From contig CAKVON010000014.1 of the NCBI GenBank assembly GCA_934792625.1, positions 1 through 28,027 on the forward strand: DNA of 28,027 nt, given 5' to 3'. The stretch comes from an uncultured Atopobiaceae bacterium (GTDB taxonomy: Bacteria; Actinomycetota; Coriobacteriia; Coriobacteriales; Atopobiaceae). Both the position numbers and the translations under genes were made by a program. Positions within the stretch are counted from its first letter, which is position 1. Each line of letters begins with the position of its first letter. A model generated the notes under the pieces. The model was not told where the DNA came from. It did no database searches and saw nothing but the letters and a program-made list of their open reading frames with translations. This document shows, one piece after another, positions 8,866-17,621 of this stretch.

Positions 8866-9423
8866 ATGGCGCTTGCCGGAGTCGGTGTCGACATTCTGGA
8901 GATCGCCCGGATGGAGCGCGCCCTCGAGCGCACCCCGCGCGTGGCCGAGCGTGCCTTCACCCGGCAGGAGCGCGAGTACTGCGAGCGCGCGGCGCGTCCC
9001 GCCGAGCGCTACGCCGCCCGATGGGCGGCGCGGGAGGCGGTTCTCAAGGCGCTGGGCACGGGCTTCTCGCAGGGGATCGCCTTGACGGACGTGTCGGTGG
9101 GCCGTGACGCCCAGGGGCGTCCGACCGCGATCCTTGCGGGTCGCGCGGCCGAGGTGGCGCGGGAGCGTGGCGTGCGCGAGGTCGCCCTGTCGCTCACGCA
9201 CACGCATGAGCTGGCCGTGGCCAACGCCGTGGCAGTGACGGACGCCGCTCGCCCCAGGCGCGACGAGGCGCCCGATCCAAAGGCGCGCCTGCAGGCGTCC
9301 TTTAGGGAGGCGCGCTCGGTCATCGACGACCTCGAGCGCGTTCAGCAGGATGAGGTCACGGCCGCGGGGCTGGAGACCGTGACGAGGGAGGCGCCCGAAC
9401 GGGGCGCGACTGAGGAGATGTGA
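8866..9423 (+). CDS. acpS: Holo-[acyl-carrier-protein] synthase with a C-terminal extension
   Basis: AcpS transfers 4'-phosphopantetheine from CoA to acyl carrier protein. GVGVDILEIARME (metal-binding Asp 9), FTRQEREYC, WAAREAVLKALGTG (catalytic/metal Glu 57) and LSLTHTHELAVANAVA cover residues 1 to about 126, which is a whole AcpS. The protein continues for about 59 residues, charged and mostly helical-looking (DPKARLQASFREARSVIDDL onward), with no domain I recognise. The gene starts 2 bp after glmS with GGTGGAG as ribosome-binding site and stops 7 bp before nnr, so it is embedded in the operon. Confidence 0.95.
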   Translation: MALAGVGVDILEIARMERALERTPRVAERAFTRQEREYCERAARPAERYAARWAAREAVLKALGTGFSQGIALTDVSVGRDAQGRPTAILAGRAAEVARERGVREVALSLTHTHELAVANAVAVTDAARPRRDEAPDPKARLQASFREARSVIDDLERVQQDEVTAAGLETVTREAPERGATEEM

Positions 9424-9430
9424 TCGGGTA

Positions 9431-11083
9431 ATGCAGCCTGTTCTCAATGTCGAGGACGTCAGGTCGGTCGAGCGCGCGCTCACGCGCGAGGGCGTGAGCG
9501 TCTCCGAGCTCATGCACCGCGCGGGCAACGCCGTGTCGCAGGAGGTCCTGCACATGGGTGACGTCTCGCGCGTCGTGGTCCTGTGCGGGATGGGCAACAA
9601 CGGCGGCGACGGCTGGGTCGCGGCGCAGGAGCTTCTGGGCTCCGGCGTCGACGTCACGGTCGTCTCGGCGGTGCCGCCCGAGCGACTCAAGAGCGACCTT
9701 GCCCTCATGGTCGCCAAGGGAGCCGTCGACGCGGGCGTGCCCGTTGTCGTGGCGCCCCCGCGCGACGTCCTCGAGGAGATGCTGACGGACGCCGACGTCG
9801 TGGTCGACGCCATCCTGGGCACCGGCTTCCACGGCAGCCCCACCACGCCCTTCGACATCTGGATCGACGTCGTCAACGGCTCCGGCGCCCGCGTGGTGGC
9901 GGCCGACGTCCCGAGCGGCCTTTCCGCCCAGACCGGCCACGCGCCGTCGGCGACCGTGTTCGCCGACGTCACGGTCACCATGATCGCCCTGAAGTCCGGC
10001 CTTCTGGCCGACGAGGGCCGCGACGCCTGCGGCGCCATCGTCATCGCGCCTTTGGCCGAGCAGACCGAGAGGCTGGTGCTCGACGCCGACCCGGTGGCCT
10101 GGCGCGCCGAGCTTCCCGACTACATCGACGTGGTGCCCGCGCCCACCAATGTCGTCGACAAGTACACGCGCGGCTCGGTCCTCGTGGTCGCGGGCTCGAC
10201 CCGCTATCCCGGGGCCGCCATCATGGCCGCCCGTGCCGCCGCCCGCGCGGGTGCCGGCTACGTGACCCTGGCCGTGCCCGCCTGCGTGGCCCCCGTCGTG
10301 CAGGCCCACATGGTCGAGATCCCCGTCGTGCCGCTGCCCTGCGACGCCGCGGAGGGGACCTTCTCCGACGAGGCCGCCGAGGTCGCCGCGAAGCTCGCCG
10401 AGCGCGCGGGTGCCGTGGTCGTGGGTCCCGGCATGCGCGTGAACGCCGCGACCGTGGGCGTGTGCTCTGCGCTTCTGGCGACGCAGGCGCCACTGGTGAT
10501 GGACGCGGACGCGCTCAACTGCCTGGCAAGGCTCACCTCCAACCGCCTGGACAACTTCCCCGAGCTCATCCGCCGCGAGGCACCGCTCGTGCTGACCCCG
10601 CACCGCCGCGAGCTCGGCAGGCTCATGGGCCTGCCCGACACCCCGCCCGACTCGCTCACCAGCGCGCTGGAGGCCGCCCGTCGCATCGTGTGGTCCGACG
10701 GCGGCTCCGAGCTCGCGATCGTTGCCAAGGGCACCGCGACGGCCTGCGTGGGCGTCGAGGCCGCGCTGCTGCCCAAGCCGGGCCCCGCGTCGCTTGCGAC
10801 CGCCGGCTCCGGCGACGTGCTCTCGGGCATCATCGGCGCACTTCTCGCCCGCGGGCTCGACGACATGGCACGGCTCCCGCTGCTGTGCGCGCTTGCCTGC
10901 GAGGTGCACGGGCGTGCCGCCGGCATTGCCGCCGAGCGCTTTGGCTCGAGTGGCGTGATGGCGACGGATATCATCGATTGCGTCGGCCTTGCCGCCGATT
11001 CCGTTGAGCGCTGTGCCGCTCTGGGCGTGCCCACGCCCGAGATGGCCGACGCCATGTCAGACGAGGAGAAGTCCAATGCCTAG
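9431..11083 (+). CDS. nnr: Bifunctional NAD(P)HX epimerase / ADP-dependent NAD(P)HX dehydratase
   Basis: This metabolite-repair enzyme restores hydrated NADH and NADPH. Residues 1 to about 215 are the NnrE (YjeF_N) epimerase: GMGNNGGDGW at 53-62, DAILGTGFHG and AADVPSGLSA. Residues from about 225 are the NnrD kinase-like dehydratase: RGSVLVVAGSTRYPGAA, VVVGPGM, MDADALN, LTPHRRELGRL and the ATAGSGDVLSGIIGAL nucleotide loop with its catalytic Asp. The 550-residue length fits the usual two-domain fusion. The ATG at 9431 follows GAGGAG. The last 8 nt overlap the alr start. Confidence 0.96.
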   Translation: MQPVLNVEDVRSVERALTREGVSVSELMHRAGNAVSQEVLHMGDVSRVVVLCGMGNNGGDGWVAAQELLGSGVDVTVVSAVPPERLKSDLALMVAKGAVDAGVPVVVAPPRDVLEEMLTDADVVVDAILGTGFHGSPTTPFDIWIDVVNGSGARVVAADVPSGLSAQTGHAPSATVFADVTVTMIALKSGLLADEGRDACGAIVIAPLAEQTERLVLDADPVAWRAELPDYIDVVPAPTNVVDKYTRGSVLVVAGSTRYPGAAIMAARAAARAGAGYVTLAVPACVAPVVQAHMVEIPVVPLPCDAAEGTFSDEAAEVAAKLAERAGAVVVGPGMRVNAATVGVCSALLATQAPLVMDADALNCLARLTSNRLDNFPELIRREAPLVLTPHRRELGRLMGLPDTPPDSLTSALEAARRIVWSDGGSELAIVAKGTATACVGVEAALLPKPGPASLATAGSGDVLSGIIGALLARGLDDMARLPLLCALACEVHGRAAGIAAERFGSSGVMATDIIDCVGLAADSVERCAALGVPTPEMADAMSDEEKSNA

Positions 11084-12233
11084 CAGGATTTGTCCCGACG
11101 ACAGGTGGTCGTGGGTCGAGGTCGACCTGGCCGCGCTGCGCCGCAACACCAGGGCCTTCCGCTCCCAGATCGAGCGCGGCGTGCGCATGATGTGCGTCGT
11201 GAAGGCCGACGCCTACGGCCACGGCGCCGTCCGCTGCGCGAACGTCATGCGCTCCGCGGGCGCCGACCAGTTCGCCGTGGCCACGGTCGCCGAGGGCGTC
11301 GAGCTGCGCGAGGCCGGGATCACCGAGCCGATCCTCATCCTGAGCGAGCCGCCGATGGAGTGCGTGCAGACGCTCGTCGAGCACGACATCATGCCGTCGG
11401 TCTACACCCAGGAGTTCGCGCTCGCCCTGGGCGAGTGCGCCGCGACGTTCGACCGTGTGGCCCGCTACCACCTTGCCGTGGACACGGGAATGAACCGCAT
11501 CGGCCTCAAGCCCGCCGACGTGGTCGAGTTCCGTCGCGCCATCGACTTCCACCGCGGCCTGGAGTGCGCGGGTGTCTTCACGCACTTCGCCACCGCCGAC
11601 GAGGTCAACGGCTGGGACTTCCAGCTCCAGTACAAGCGCTTCTCGGATGTGGTCGACGCCCTCGAGGCGGCGGGCCTCGAGACGGGCCTGGTCCACTGCG
11701 ACAACACGCCCGCCACGATCCTGCACCGCGACACGCACCGCATGATGTGCCGCGTGGGCGTGGGCCTGTACGGCATGCACCCCGCCGAGACCACCGTCCC
11801 GCGCATCGAGCTGGCGCCAGTCATGAGCGTCCGCGGTCGCGTCACGCGCACGGCCTACCCGCAGGTGGGGGAGGGCGTGGGCTACGGCTTCAACTACCGC
11901 ATCCCCAAGCAGAACATCCAGATCGCCACCGTTCCCGTGGGGTATGCCGACGGCCTGTCGCGCGGCCTCTCGGGCCGCATGGACGTCCTGGTCGACGGCA
12001 TGCGCTGCCGCCAGGTGGGCAACATCTGCATGGACCAGTTCATGTTCGCGGTCGACGTCAACCCACGCACCTACCACCCGACGCACCCCGTCCGCTTTGG
12101 CGACGTGGTCACCGTCATGGGCGTCGACGGCGACGAAAAGATCACGGCCGACGACATCGCGGCGCTGCGCGACACCATCAACTACGAGGTCACCTGCAAC
12201 TTCGGCATGCGCCTCCAGAAGGTCTACGTCTAG
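11076..12233 (+). CDS. alr: Alanine racemase
   Basis: This PLP enzyme interconverts L- and D-alanine for peptidoglycan. The protein has 385 residues from the ATG at 11076, which overlaps the end of nnr by 8 nt and has GAGGAG seven bases upstream; the frame is open earlier, but that sequence does not resemble Alr. VEVDLAALRRNTRAF opens the barrel, the PLP lysine is Lys 43 in VVKADAYGHGA, HLAVDTGMNRIG and FTHFATAD follow, and GVGYGFNY contains the second catalytic base (Tyr). The C-terminal beta domain (VGNICMDQFM and GDVVTVMG) is complete. Confidence 0.97.
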   Translation: MPSRICPDDRWSWVEVDLAALRRNTRAFRSQIERGVRMMCVVKADAYGHGAVRCANVMRSAGADQFAVATVAEGVELREAGITEPILILSEPPMECVQTLVEHDIMPSVYTQEFALALGECAATFDRVARYHLAVDTGMNRIGLKPADVVEFRRAIDFHRGLECAGVFTHFATADEVNGWDFQLQYKRFSDVVDALEAAGLETGLVHCDNTPATILHRDTHRMMCRVGVGLYGMHPAETTVPRIELAPVMSVRGRVTRTAYPQVGEGVGYGFNYRIPKQNIQIATVPVGYADGLSRGLSGRMDVLVDGMRCRQVGNICMDQFMFAVDVNPRTYHPTHPVRFGDVVTVMGVDGDEKITADDIAALRDTINYEVTCNFGMRLQKVYV

Positions 12234-12242
12234 GGGGTCGCG

Positions 12243-12872
12243 ATGTCAGTCATGCGCATCCCGGGTCACGACCACCAGCGGCCCGGAGAGGTCAGGCTCG
12301 AGGAGATCCGCGACCTGATGGGCGACTGCCACCTGTGCCCGCTGGGCCAGACGCGCACCAACCTCGTCTTTGGCACGGGCAACCCGCACGCCCGCGTCAT
12401 GTTCGTGGGCGAGGGCCCGGGCCGCAACGAGGACCTGCAGGGCGAGCCCTTCGTGGGCGCCGCCGGCAAGAGGCTCGACTCGCTGCTGGGCGTGGCGGGC
12501 CTCACGCGCGACGAGGTCTACATCGCCAACGTCATCAAGTGTCGGCCGCCCTCCAACCGCAACCCCCACCCCGACGAGATCGCGGCCTGCTCGCCGTTCT
12601 TGCGCGAACAGATCCGCTCGGTGTGGCCCGACGTGCTCGTGTGCCTGGGCAACTTCGCCTCGCAGTGGGTGCTCAAGACCGACCGCGGCGTCATGTCGCT
12701 GCGCGGTCGCCTCCACCAGGTGGGCCACTTCGTCGTGTGTCCCACGTTCCACCCCGCCGCGACCCTGTACCACGAGGACTGGGGCGCGCTTCTGGAGGAG
12801 GACCTCAGGATGGTGGGCCGCTGGCTCGCCGAGAACCCCGCGCCTGCCGCGGGAGACGGGAGCGTCTCGTGA
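12243..12872 (+). CDS. udg: Uracil-DNA glycosylase, family 4 ([4Fe-4S])
   Basis: This base-excision repair enzyme removes uracil from DNA. The 209-residue protein has the four cluster cysteines of family 4 at 29, 32, 100 and 116 (CHLC, IKCRPP, ACSPF). Motif A is GEGPGRNEDLQGEPFVG, the linker is CRPPSNRNPHPDE, and motif B is FHPAA with His about 170. The ATG at 12243 follows AGGGGG overlapping the alr stop; a second ATG three codons on is less well placed. The TGA overlaps the GTG start of tsaE, so translation is probably coupled. Confidence 0.95.
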   Translation: MSVMRIPGHDHQRPGEVRLEEIRDLMGDCHLCPLGQTRTNLVFGTGNPHARVMFVGEGPGRNEDLQGEPFVGAAGKRLDSLLGVAGLTRDEVYIANVIKCRPPSNRNPHPDEIAACSPFLREQIRSVWPDVLVCLGNFASQWVLKTDRGVMSLRGRLHQVGHFVVCPTFHPAATLYHEDWGALLEEDLRMVGRWLAENPAPAAGDGSVS

Positions 12873-13432
12873 CGGACGACATGCAGAGAAGTGCCGCGGG
12901 CGCGGTGGCCGTCGCGCGCCGCGTGGACGACTTGACCTACCGCTCGGACTCGACCGAGCAGACCATCGGCCTCGGCCGCGTGCTGGGCGCCCTTCTGCGC
13001 GAGGGCGACGTCCTCGTGCTCACGGGCGACCTCGGCGCCGGCAAGACCCAGCTCACCAAGGGCATCTCGGCCGGCATGGGCGCCACCGACGACGTGACGA
13101 GCCCCACCTTCACCATCCAGATGATCCACGCCGGCGAGCGCATGCCCCTGTACCACTTTGACCTGTACCGCCTGACCGACCCCGACCAGCTGGGCGACGC
13201 GGGCCTCTACGACGTGCTGGGCGCCGACGGCGCCTGCGTCATCGAGTGGGGCGAGCAGTTCTCCGACGAGCTGGGCGACGAGAGACTCGACGTCTTTCTC
13301 ACCAGGCTGGACGACGAGGCCGAGGCGGGCTGCGAGCCCGCGCGCTCGGTGAGGCTCGAGCCGCATGGCGAGCGCGCCGCCGAGCTCGCCCGCGAGCTTG
13401 CCGAGGCCGTGGACTCCGCCGCGTCCGCGTAG
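12869..13432 (+). CDS. tsaE: tRNA t6A37 biosynthesis ATPase TsaE
   Basis: TsaE is the P-loop ATPase that drives turnover of the TsaB-TsaD complex making N6-threonylcarbamoyladenosine in ANN-decoding tRNAs. The 187-residue protein has Walker A GDLGAGKT at 53-60, TSPTFTIQMIH (switch region), LYHFDLYRL and VIEWGEQF, all typical of TsaE. The GTG at 12869 overlaps the udg stop (GTGA) and is preceded by GGGAG; an ATG at 12881 is an alternative. The tail after about residue 145 is longer than usual and Glu/Ala-rich. Its partners TsaB and TsaD are encoded 103 bp downstream as one polypeptide. Confidence 0.95.
   Translation: MTDDMQRSAAGAVAVARRVDDLTYRSDSTEQTIGLGRVLGALLREGDVLVLTGDLGAGKTQLTKGISAGMGATDDVTSPTFTIQMIHAGERMPLYHFDLYRLTDPDQLGDAGLYDVLGADGACVIEWGEQFSDELGDERLDVFLTRLDDEAEAGCEPARSVRLEPHGERAAELARELAEAVDSAASA
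12882..12895 (-). repeat. Recurrent element in reverse orientation within the tsaE start region
   Basis: TGCAGAGAAGTGCC is the exact reverse complement of GGCACTTCTCTGCA. It covers codons 5-9 of tsaE, or overlaps the start if translation begins at the alternative ATG at 12881. Confidence 0.4.
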
Positions 13433-13463
13433 TCCCGCGACCGACCGACGCGCTGCGAGCGGC

Positions 13464-13469
13464 TACACT
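13464..13469 (+). promoter_or_regulatory. Candidate -10 box between tsaE and the tsaB-rimI-tsaD gene
   Basis: TACACT lies 32 bp into the only sizeable gap (103 bp) of this part of the cluster. No -35 is evident. A weak reverse copy of the recurrent element (GCAGAGAAGAGCG, 13518-13530) lies just before the start codon. Confidence 0.3.
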
Positions 13470-13535
13470 AGTCTGCGTAAACGTCGCGCCGCCACCGCGG
13501 CGCCTGTCCGCGACCCCGCAGAGAAGAGCGTCACC

Positions 13536-15956
13536 ATGACCCAGACCGAACCCGCCGTCGTCCTCGCGATGGACACGTCCACCGACACGCTCGCGTGCGC
13601 GGTGGCCCGCATGACCCCGCTTCCGACGGGCGGGTCGTCGGTCGAGCTCCTGGCATCGGGCGACCACGCGTGCCGCCGCAAGGCCAACGTCGAGCTCATG
13701 ACCACCTGCGACGACGTGCTCGCGCGCGCCGGCCTTGCCATGGCCGACGTCGACCGCGTGCTGGTGGGCCGTGGCCCCGGCTCCTTCACGGGCGTGCGCA
13801 TCGGCATCGCGACCGCCAAGGGCATCGCCTGTGGCATCGCCCGCCCGCTGCTGGGCGCCTCCACCCTCGACGCCGTCGCCTGGAACGCCTGGTCGGCTGG
13901 TGTGCGCGGCCGTCTGGGCGTGGTGGGCGACGCCATGCGCGGCGAGGTCTACCCCGGCGTCTACGTGCTCGACGACGCCGGCGCGCACCGCACCTTCGCC
14001 AACGAGGTCGTGAGCAAGGCCGACGACTGCGTCGCCGACTGGGCCGCGCGCTCCGACGCCGCCGAGCTGACCCTGGCGGGCGACGGGCTCAGGAAGTACC
14101 GCCAGCGGTTCGAGGCCGCGGGCTTCTCGGCATACGCCGACGAGGCGCTGTGGTGCCCGACGGGCGAGGGCCTGCTTCTGGCGGCCGCCTCCGGCGAGGC
14201 CGCGCGCTCGCTGGGCGACGGCGACCCCGCGCTCGTGCTGCCCGTCTACACCCGCCTGTCCGACGCCGAGGAGAACGAGCGTCGCCGCCTGGGCATGGCC
14301 GAGCCCGCGAGCGTTGCCGTCACGGGCACCGCCGACGCCCTGGCCGACATGCACCTGCAGCTGCGCCCGATGTCCGTCAACGACCTGCCGCAGGTCGCGG
14401 AGCTGGAGGCGCGTGCCTTCGCGGGCGCGGCGCACACCCCCTGGACCGAGCGGATGTTCTACGAGGACCTCAACCAGCCCGGCCGCACCTGGTGGGTCGC
14501 CCATGACATGGGCACCATCGTCGGCTTTGCCGGCGGCACCATGGCCGGCGACGAGCTCGAGGTCTCCGACGTCGTCGTGGACGAGTCGCGCCGCCGCGCG
14601 GGCATCGCCTCGCGCCTCCTGACCCGCGTCGCCTACGACGCGCAGATGCTCAACGCCGCCACGATCTCGCTCGAGGTCGAGAAGGACAACGAGGCCGCCC
14701 ATGCCTGCTACGAGTCCCTCGGCCTGGTCGACGTGGCATGCCGTCCCGACTACTACGGCCCCGGTTCCGACGCCGTGATTATGCGCGCGACGCTGCCTTT
14801 GGCGGCCGACGCCGCCCGCCTGGGCGAGCGCCCCGAGCCCAGGGCCTCCATCCGTCCCTGGCCCATCGCCTGCGGCGAGCGCACCGACGCCACCCGCGAG
14901 AAGATCGACGAGGCGGGCGCCCTTATCCTGGCGGTCGAGTCCTCCTGCGACGAGACCGCCATGGCCGTCATCGACGAGCACGGCAACGTGTGCTCCTCGG
15001 TCGTGGCCACCCAGATCGACTTCCACGCCCGCTTCGGCGGCGTCGTCCCCGAGATCGCCAGCCGCAAGCACACCGAGGCCGTCGTCGGCGTCTACGAGGA
15101 GGCCATGGCCAAGGCCGGCGAGCACTTCGGTTGCGACACGCTCGTGCCGTCCGATTTGGCGGCCGTCGGCGTGACCTACGGCCCCGGCCTGGTGGGCGCC
15201 CTGGTCGTGGGCCTCGCCTTCGCCAAGGGCCTGGCCGGCTCGGCGGGCCTCCCCCTCATCGGCGTCAACCACCTCGAGGGCCACCTGTTCGCCAACCTCT
15301 TCGAGACGCCCGACCTCGAGCCGCCCTTCGTGGCGAGCCTGGTCTCGGGCGGCAACACCATGCTCGTGCACGTGCGCGACTGGGGCGACTACCGCATCCT
15401 GGGCCAGACCATCGACGACGCGGTGGGCGAGGCCTTCGACAAGGTCGCCAAGGCCCTGGGCCTGGGCTACCCCGGCGGCCCGGTCATCAGCCGGCTTGCC
15501 GAGAAGGGCAACCCGCGCGCGATCGCGTTCCCGCGCGCGATGATGCACAGCCACGACTACCGCTTCTCGCTGTCCGGCCTCAAGACAGCCGTCATCACCT
15601 ACATCGAGGGCGAGAACCGCGCCGGTCGCGCCATCGACCTGCCCGACCTGGCCGCGTCGTTCCAGGCGGCCGTCGTCGACGTGCAGGTGGCCAAGGCGTT
15701 GGCCGCGGTGGAGGAGACGGGCGTGTCCGACGTGTGCGTCGGCGGCGGCGTCGCCGCCAACCCCAAGCTGCGCGGCGACTACCAGAGGCGCTTCTCCAAG
15801 ATGGGTGTGCGCGTGACCGTGCCGCCGCTTTCGGCCTGCACCGACAACGCGGCCATGATCGCGCTGGTGGCGCTGCGCAAGTGGCGCGTGCGCGACTTCG
15901 TGCCGCTGACGATCGACGCCGACCCCAACCTGCAGCTGACCCGCGCCGACGACTAG
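13536..15956 (+). CDS. tsaB-rimI-tsaD: Three-domain fusion: TsaB - RimI-type acetyltransferase - TsaD (t6A37 threonylcarbamoyltransferase)
   Basis: One uninterrupted 806-residue frame holds three proteins that are usually separate. Residues 1 to about 260 are TsaB: LAMDTSTDTLACAV, GRGPGSFTGVRIGIATAKGI, and a PVYTRLSDAE end. Residues about 273-430 are a GNAT domain like RimI (ribosomal protein S18 N-acetyltransferase): LQLRPMSVNDLPQVAELE, the acetyl-CoA loop RRRAGIASRLL, and NEAAHACYESLGL. Residues about 461-806 are a full TsaD: LAVESSCDETAMAV, the metal-binding NHLEGHLFA, SGGNTML, GGPVISRLAEKG, GGGVAANPKLR and TDNAAMIAL. The ATG at 13536 is the first Met before the TsaB fold; its ribosome-binding site (AGAAGAG) is weak. 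Fusion should fix TsaB:TsaD at 1:1. The acetylation target of the GNAT part is inferred only from the usual tsaB-rimI-tsaD clustering. Confidence 0.95.
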   Translation: MTQTEPAVVLAMDTSTDTLACAVARMTPLPTGGSSVELLASGDHACRRKANVELMTTCDDVLARAGLAMADVDRVLVGRGPGSFTGVRIGIATAKGIACGIARPLLGASTLDAVAWNAWSAGVRGRLGVVGDAMRGEVYPGVYVLDDAGAHRTFANEVVSKADDCVADWAARSDAAELTLAGDGLRKYRQRFEAAGFSAYADEALWCPTGEGLLLAAASGEAARSLGDGDPALVLPVYTRLSDAEENERRRLGMAEPASVAVTGTADALADMHLQLRPMSVNDLPQVAELEARAFAGAAHTPWTERMFYEDLNQPGRTWWVAHDMGTIVGFAGGTMAGDELEVSDVVVDESRRRAGIASRLLTRVAYDAQMLNAATISLEVEKDNEAAHACYESLGLVDVACRPDYYGPGSDAVIMRATLPLAADAARLGERPEPRASIRPWPIACGERTDATREKIDEAGALILAVESSCDETAMAVIDEHGNVCSSVVATQIDFHARFGGVVPEIASRKHTEAVVGVYEEAMAKAGEHFGCDTLVPSDLAAVGVTYGPGLVGALVVGLAFAKGLAGSAGLPLIGVNHLEGHLFANLFETPDLEPPFVASLVSGGNTMLVHVRDWGDYRILGQTIDDAVGEAFDKVAKALGLGYPGGPVISRLAEKGNPRAIAFPRAMMHSHDYRFSLSGLKTAVITYIEGENRAGRAIDLPDLAASFQAAVVDVQVAKALAAVEETGVSDVCVGGGVAANPKLRGDYQRRFSKMGVRVTVPPLSACTDNAAMIALVALRKWRVRDFVPLTIDADPNLQLTRADD

Positions 15957-15977
15957 CGCGCGATGACGGGAGGAACC

Positions 15978-17621
15978 ATGGGCAGGACCGTACTTCTCTC
16001 CAACAAGGTGTTCGTGGGCGACGACGCCTGCGAGCGCGCCGTGCCCCTGTGCGTGGCCATCGAGGGCACGCGGGTGGTCGAGACCTTCTCGCCCGACGAG
16101 CTCGAGGCGCGTCTTTTGTGCGGCGATGAGCTCGTCGACGTGGGCGACGCCTTCGTGAGCCCCGGCCTGCACGACGCCCACGAGCACGTGTTCCACGCGG
16201 CGCTGTTCCCCTCGGCGGTCGCGTGCGAGTACGCGGGCACGTCGGAGGCCGACTGCGTGGCCCGCATGGTCGAGTTCGCGGCCACGCGCCCGCAGCAGGG
16301 GTGGCTCGTCAGCCACGGCTGGCGCGACAACCTGTGGGACCCGCCCGTGCCGCCCACCCGCGCCTCGCTGGACGAGGCGTTTCCCGACCGCCCGGTGGCC
16401 ATGTACTCCGGCGACGCCCACACCGTGTGGGTCAACTCGCGCGGCCTGGCCGAGCTGGGCATCACCGACGAGACCGAGCCCCCGCAGGGCGGCTCGTTCG
16501 ACCGCGACGCCGACGGCCACGTCACCGGCGTGCTGCGCGAGGCCGCCGGCATGCTGTACGTGGGCCGCATCCTGTCGTCCTTCTCGGATGCCGAGAAGGT
16601 CTCGATCTACCGCGACTACTTCCGCAGGCTGTCCGCCATGGGCATCACCTCGGTGTGCGACATGGCGCTCTCGCTGATCCCGGGCGCCGACGCGATCAAC
16701 CCGACCGTCTACGAGGCGCTCCAGGACGCGGGCGAGCTGTGCGTGCGCGCCCACCTGTTCCCGGCGTTGGGCGACGACGAGTCGATCCTCGAGGGCTTGC
16801 AGGACCGCCTGACGGGCGAGATGCTGCGCGCCCCCGGCTTCAAGCAGTTCTTCGACGGCGTCTCCAGCCAGCACACGGCGTGGTGCTCCGAGCCCTACGC
16901 CAACGCGCGCTTTGCCGGCGACAGGGGCCGCCCGACCGTCGACCCCTCCCGCATGCGCGAGCTGGTCATGCAGGCCGCGAGCCGCGGCCATGCCGTGCGC
17001 ATCCACTGCATCGGCGACGCCGCGGTGCACGAGGCCATCTCGATCTTCGCCGACGCCCGTGCCGCCTTTGGCGACCCCACCCAGGGTGCCAACTCCATCG
17101 AGCACGCCGAGGACGTCCAACCCGACGACGTCGCGCGCATGGCCGCGGCGAACGTCGTGTGCTCGGCCCAGCCGCCCCACGTGACGATCGACATCACCCA
17201 GCCCGACCGCGACCTGGGCCCCGACCGCGCCGCGCGCATGTGGCCCTTCGACGCGATGCTGGACCAGGGCGTGACGCTCGCCCTGGGCACCGACGCCCCC
17301 GTGGTGAGCGCCGCCCCGGGCGACGTGCTGTACACCGCCTGCACCCGCCGCACGCCGTGCGGCCACGAGCCCGCGGCCGGCTGGCACCCCGAGCACGACC
17401 TGACCCGAGCCCAGGCCCTGCGTGCCTACTGCCTGGGCAGCGCCCGCGCCGTGGGTCGCGCCGACGAGCTGGGCACGCTCGAGCCCGGCCGCCTCGCCGA
17501 CCTCGTGGTGTGGGACCGCGACCTTCTGTCCTGCCCCGACGACGACTTGCAGCTCGCCCGCCCGCTCGCCACCTACGTCGGCGGCAGGAGGGTCTACGAC
17601 TCCGAGGGGAGCGACCGATGA
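15978..17621 (+). CDS. YtcJ-like metal-dependent amidohydrolase
   Basis: This is a member of the amidohydrolase 3 family of metal-dependent TIM-barrel hydrolases. The product is 547 residues from the ATG at 15978 (GGGAGGA four bases upstream); an in-frame ATG at 15963 would add five. SPGLHDAHEHVFH carries the two N-terminal metal histidines, with DAHEH instead of the more usual DSHxH. Then come GWLVSHGWRDNLWDP, MYSGDAHTVWVNSRGL, VRIHCIGDAAVHEAI, SIEHAED, and the metal Asp in LGTDAPV; EPGRLADLVVWDRD ends the composite beta domain. The family acts on amide, carbamate or formamide substrates; the substrate here is unknown. Its stop overlaps the nadE start by 4 nt, hinting at a link to nitrogen or cofactor metabolism but not proving one. 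Confidence 0.88.
   Translation: MGRTVLLSNKVFVGDDACERAVPLCVAIEGTRVVETFSPDELEARLLCGDELVDVGDAFVSPGLHDAHEHVFHAALFPSAVACEYAGTSEADCVARMVEFAATRPQQGWLVSHGWRDNLWDPPVPPTRASLDEAFPDRPVAMYSGDAHTVWVNSRGLAELGITDETEPPQGGSFDRDADGHVTGVLREAAGMLYVGRILSSFSDAEKVSIYRDYFRRLSAMGITSVCDMALSLIPGADAINPTVYEALQDAGELCVRAHLFPALGDDESILEGLQDRLTGEMLRAPGFKQFFDGVSSQHTAWCSEPYANARFAGDRGRPTVDPSRMRELVMQAASRGHAVRIHCIGDAAVHEAISIFADARAAFGDPTQGANSIEHAEDVQPDDVARMAAANVVCSAQPPHVTIDITQPDRDLGPDRAARMWPFDAMLDQGVTLALGTDAPVVSAAPGDVLYTACTRRTPCGHEPAAGWHPEHDLTRAQALRAYCLGSARAVGRADELGTLEPGRLADLVVWDRDLLSCPDDDLQLARPLATYVGGRRVYDSEGSDR

Noticed and set aside
13299..17396. A very long open frame on the minus strand opposite tsaB-rimI-tsaD and the amidohydrolase
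   Set aside because: High GC3 removes stop codons from the antisense frame. The translated product is low-complexity Arg/His/Ala/Gly-rich with no family resemblance, while the plus strand carries unmistakable enzymes.
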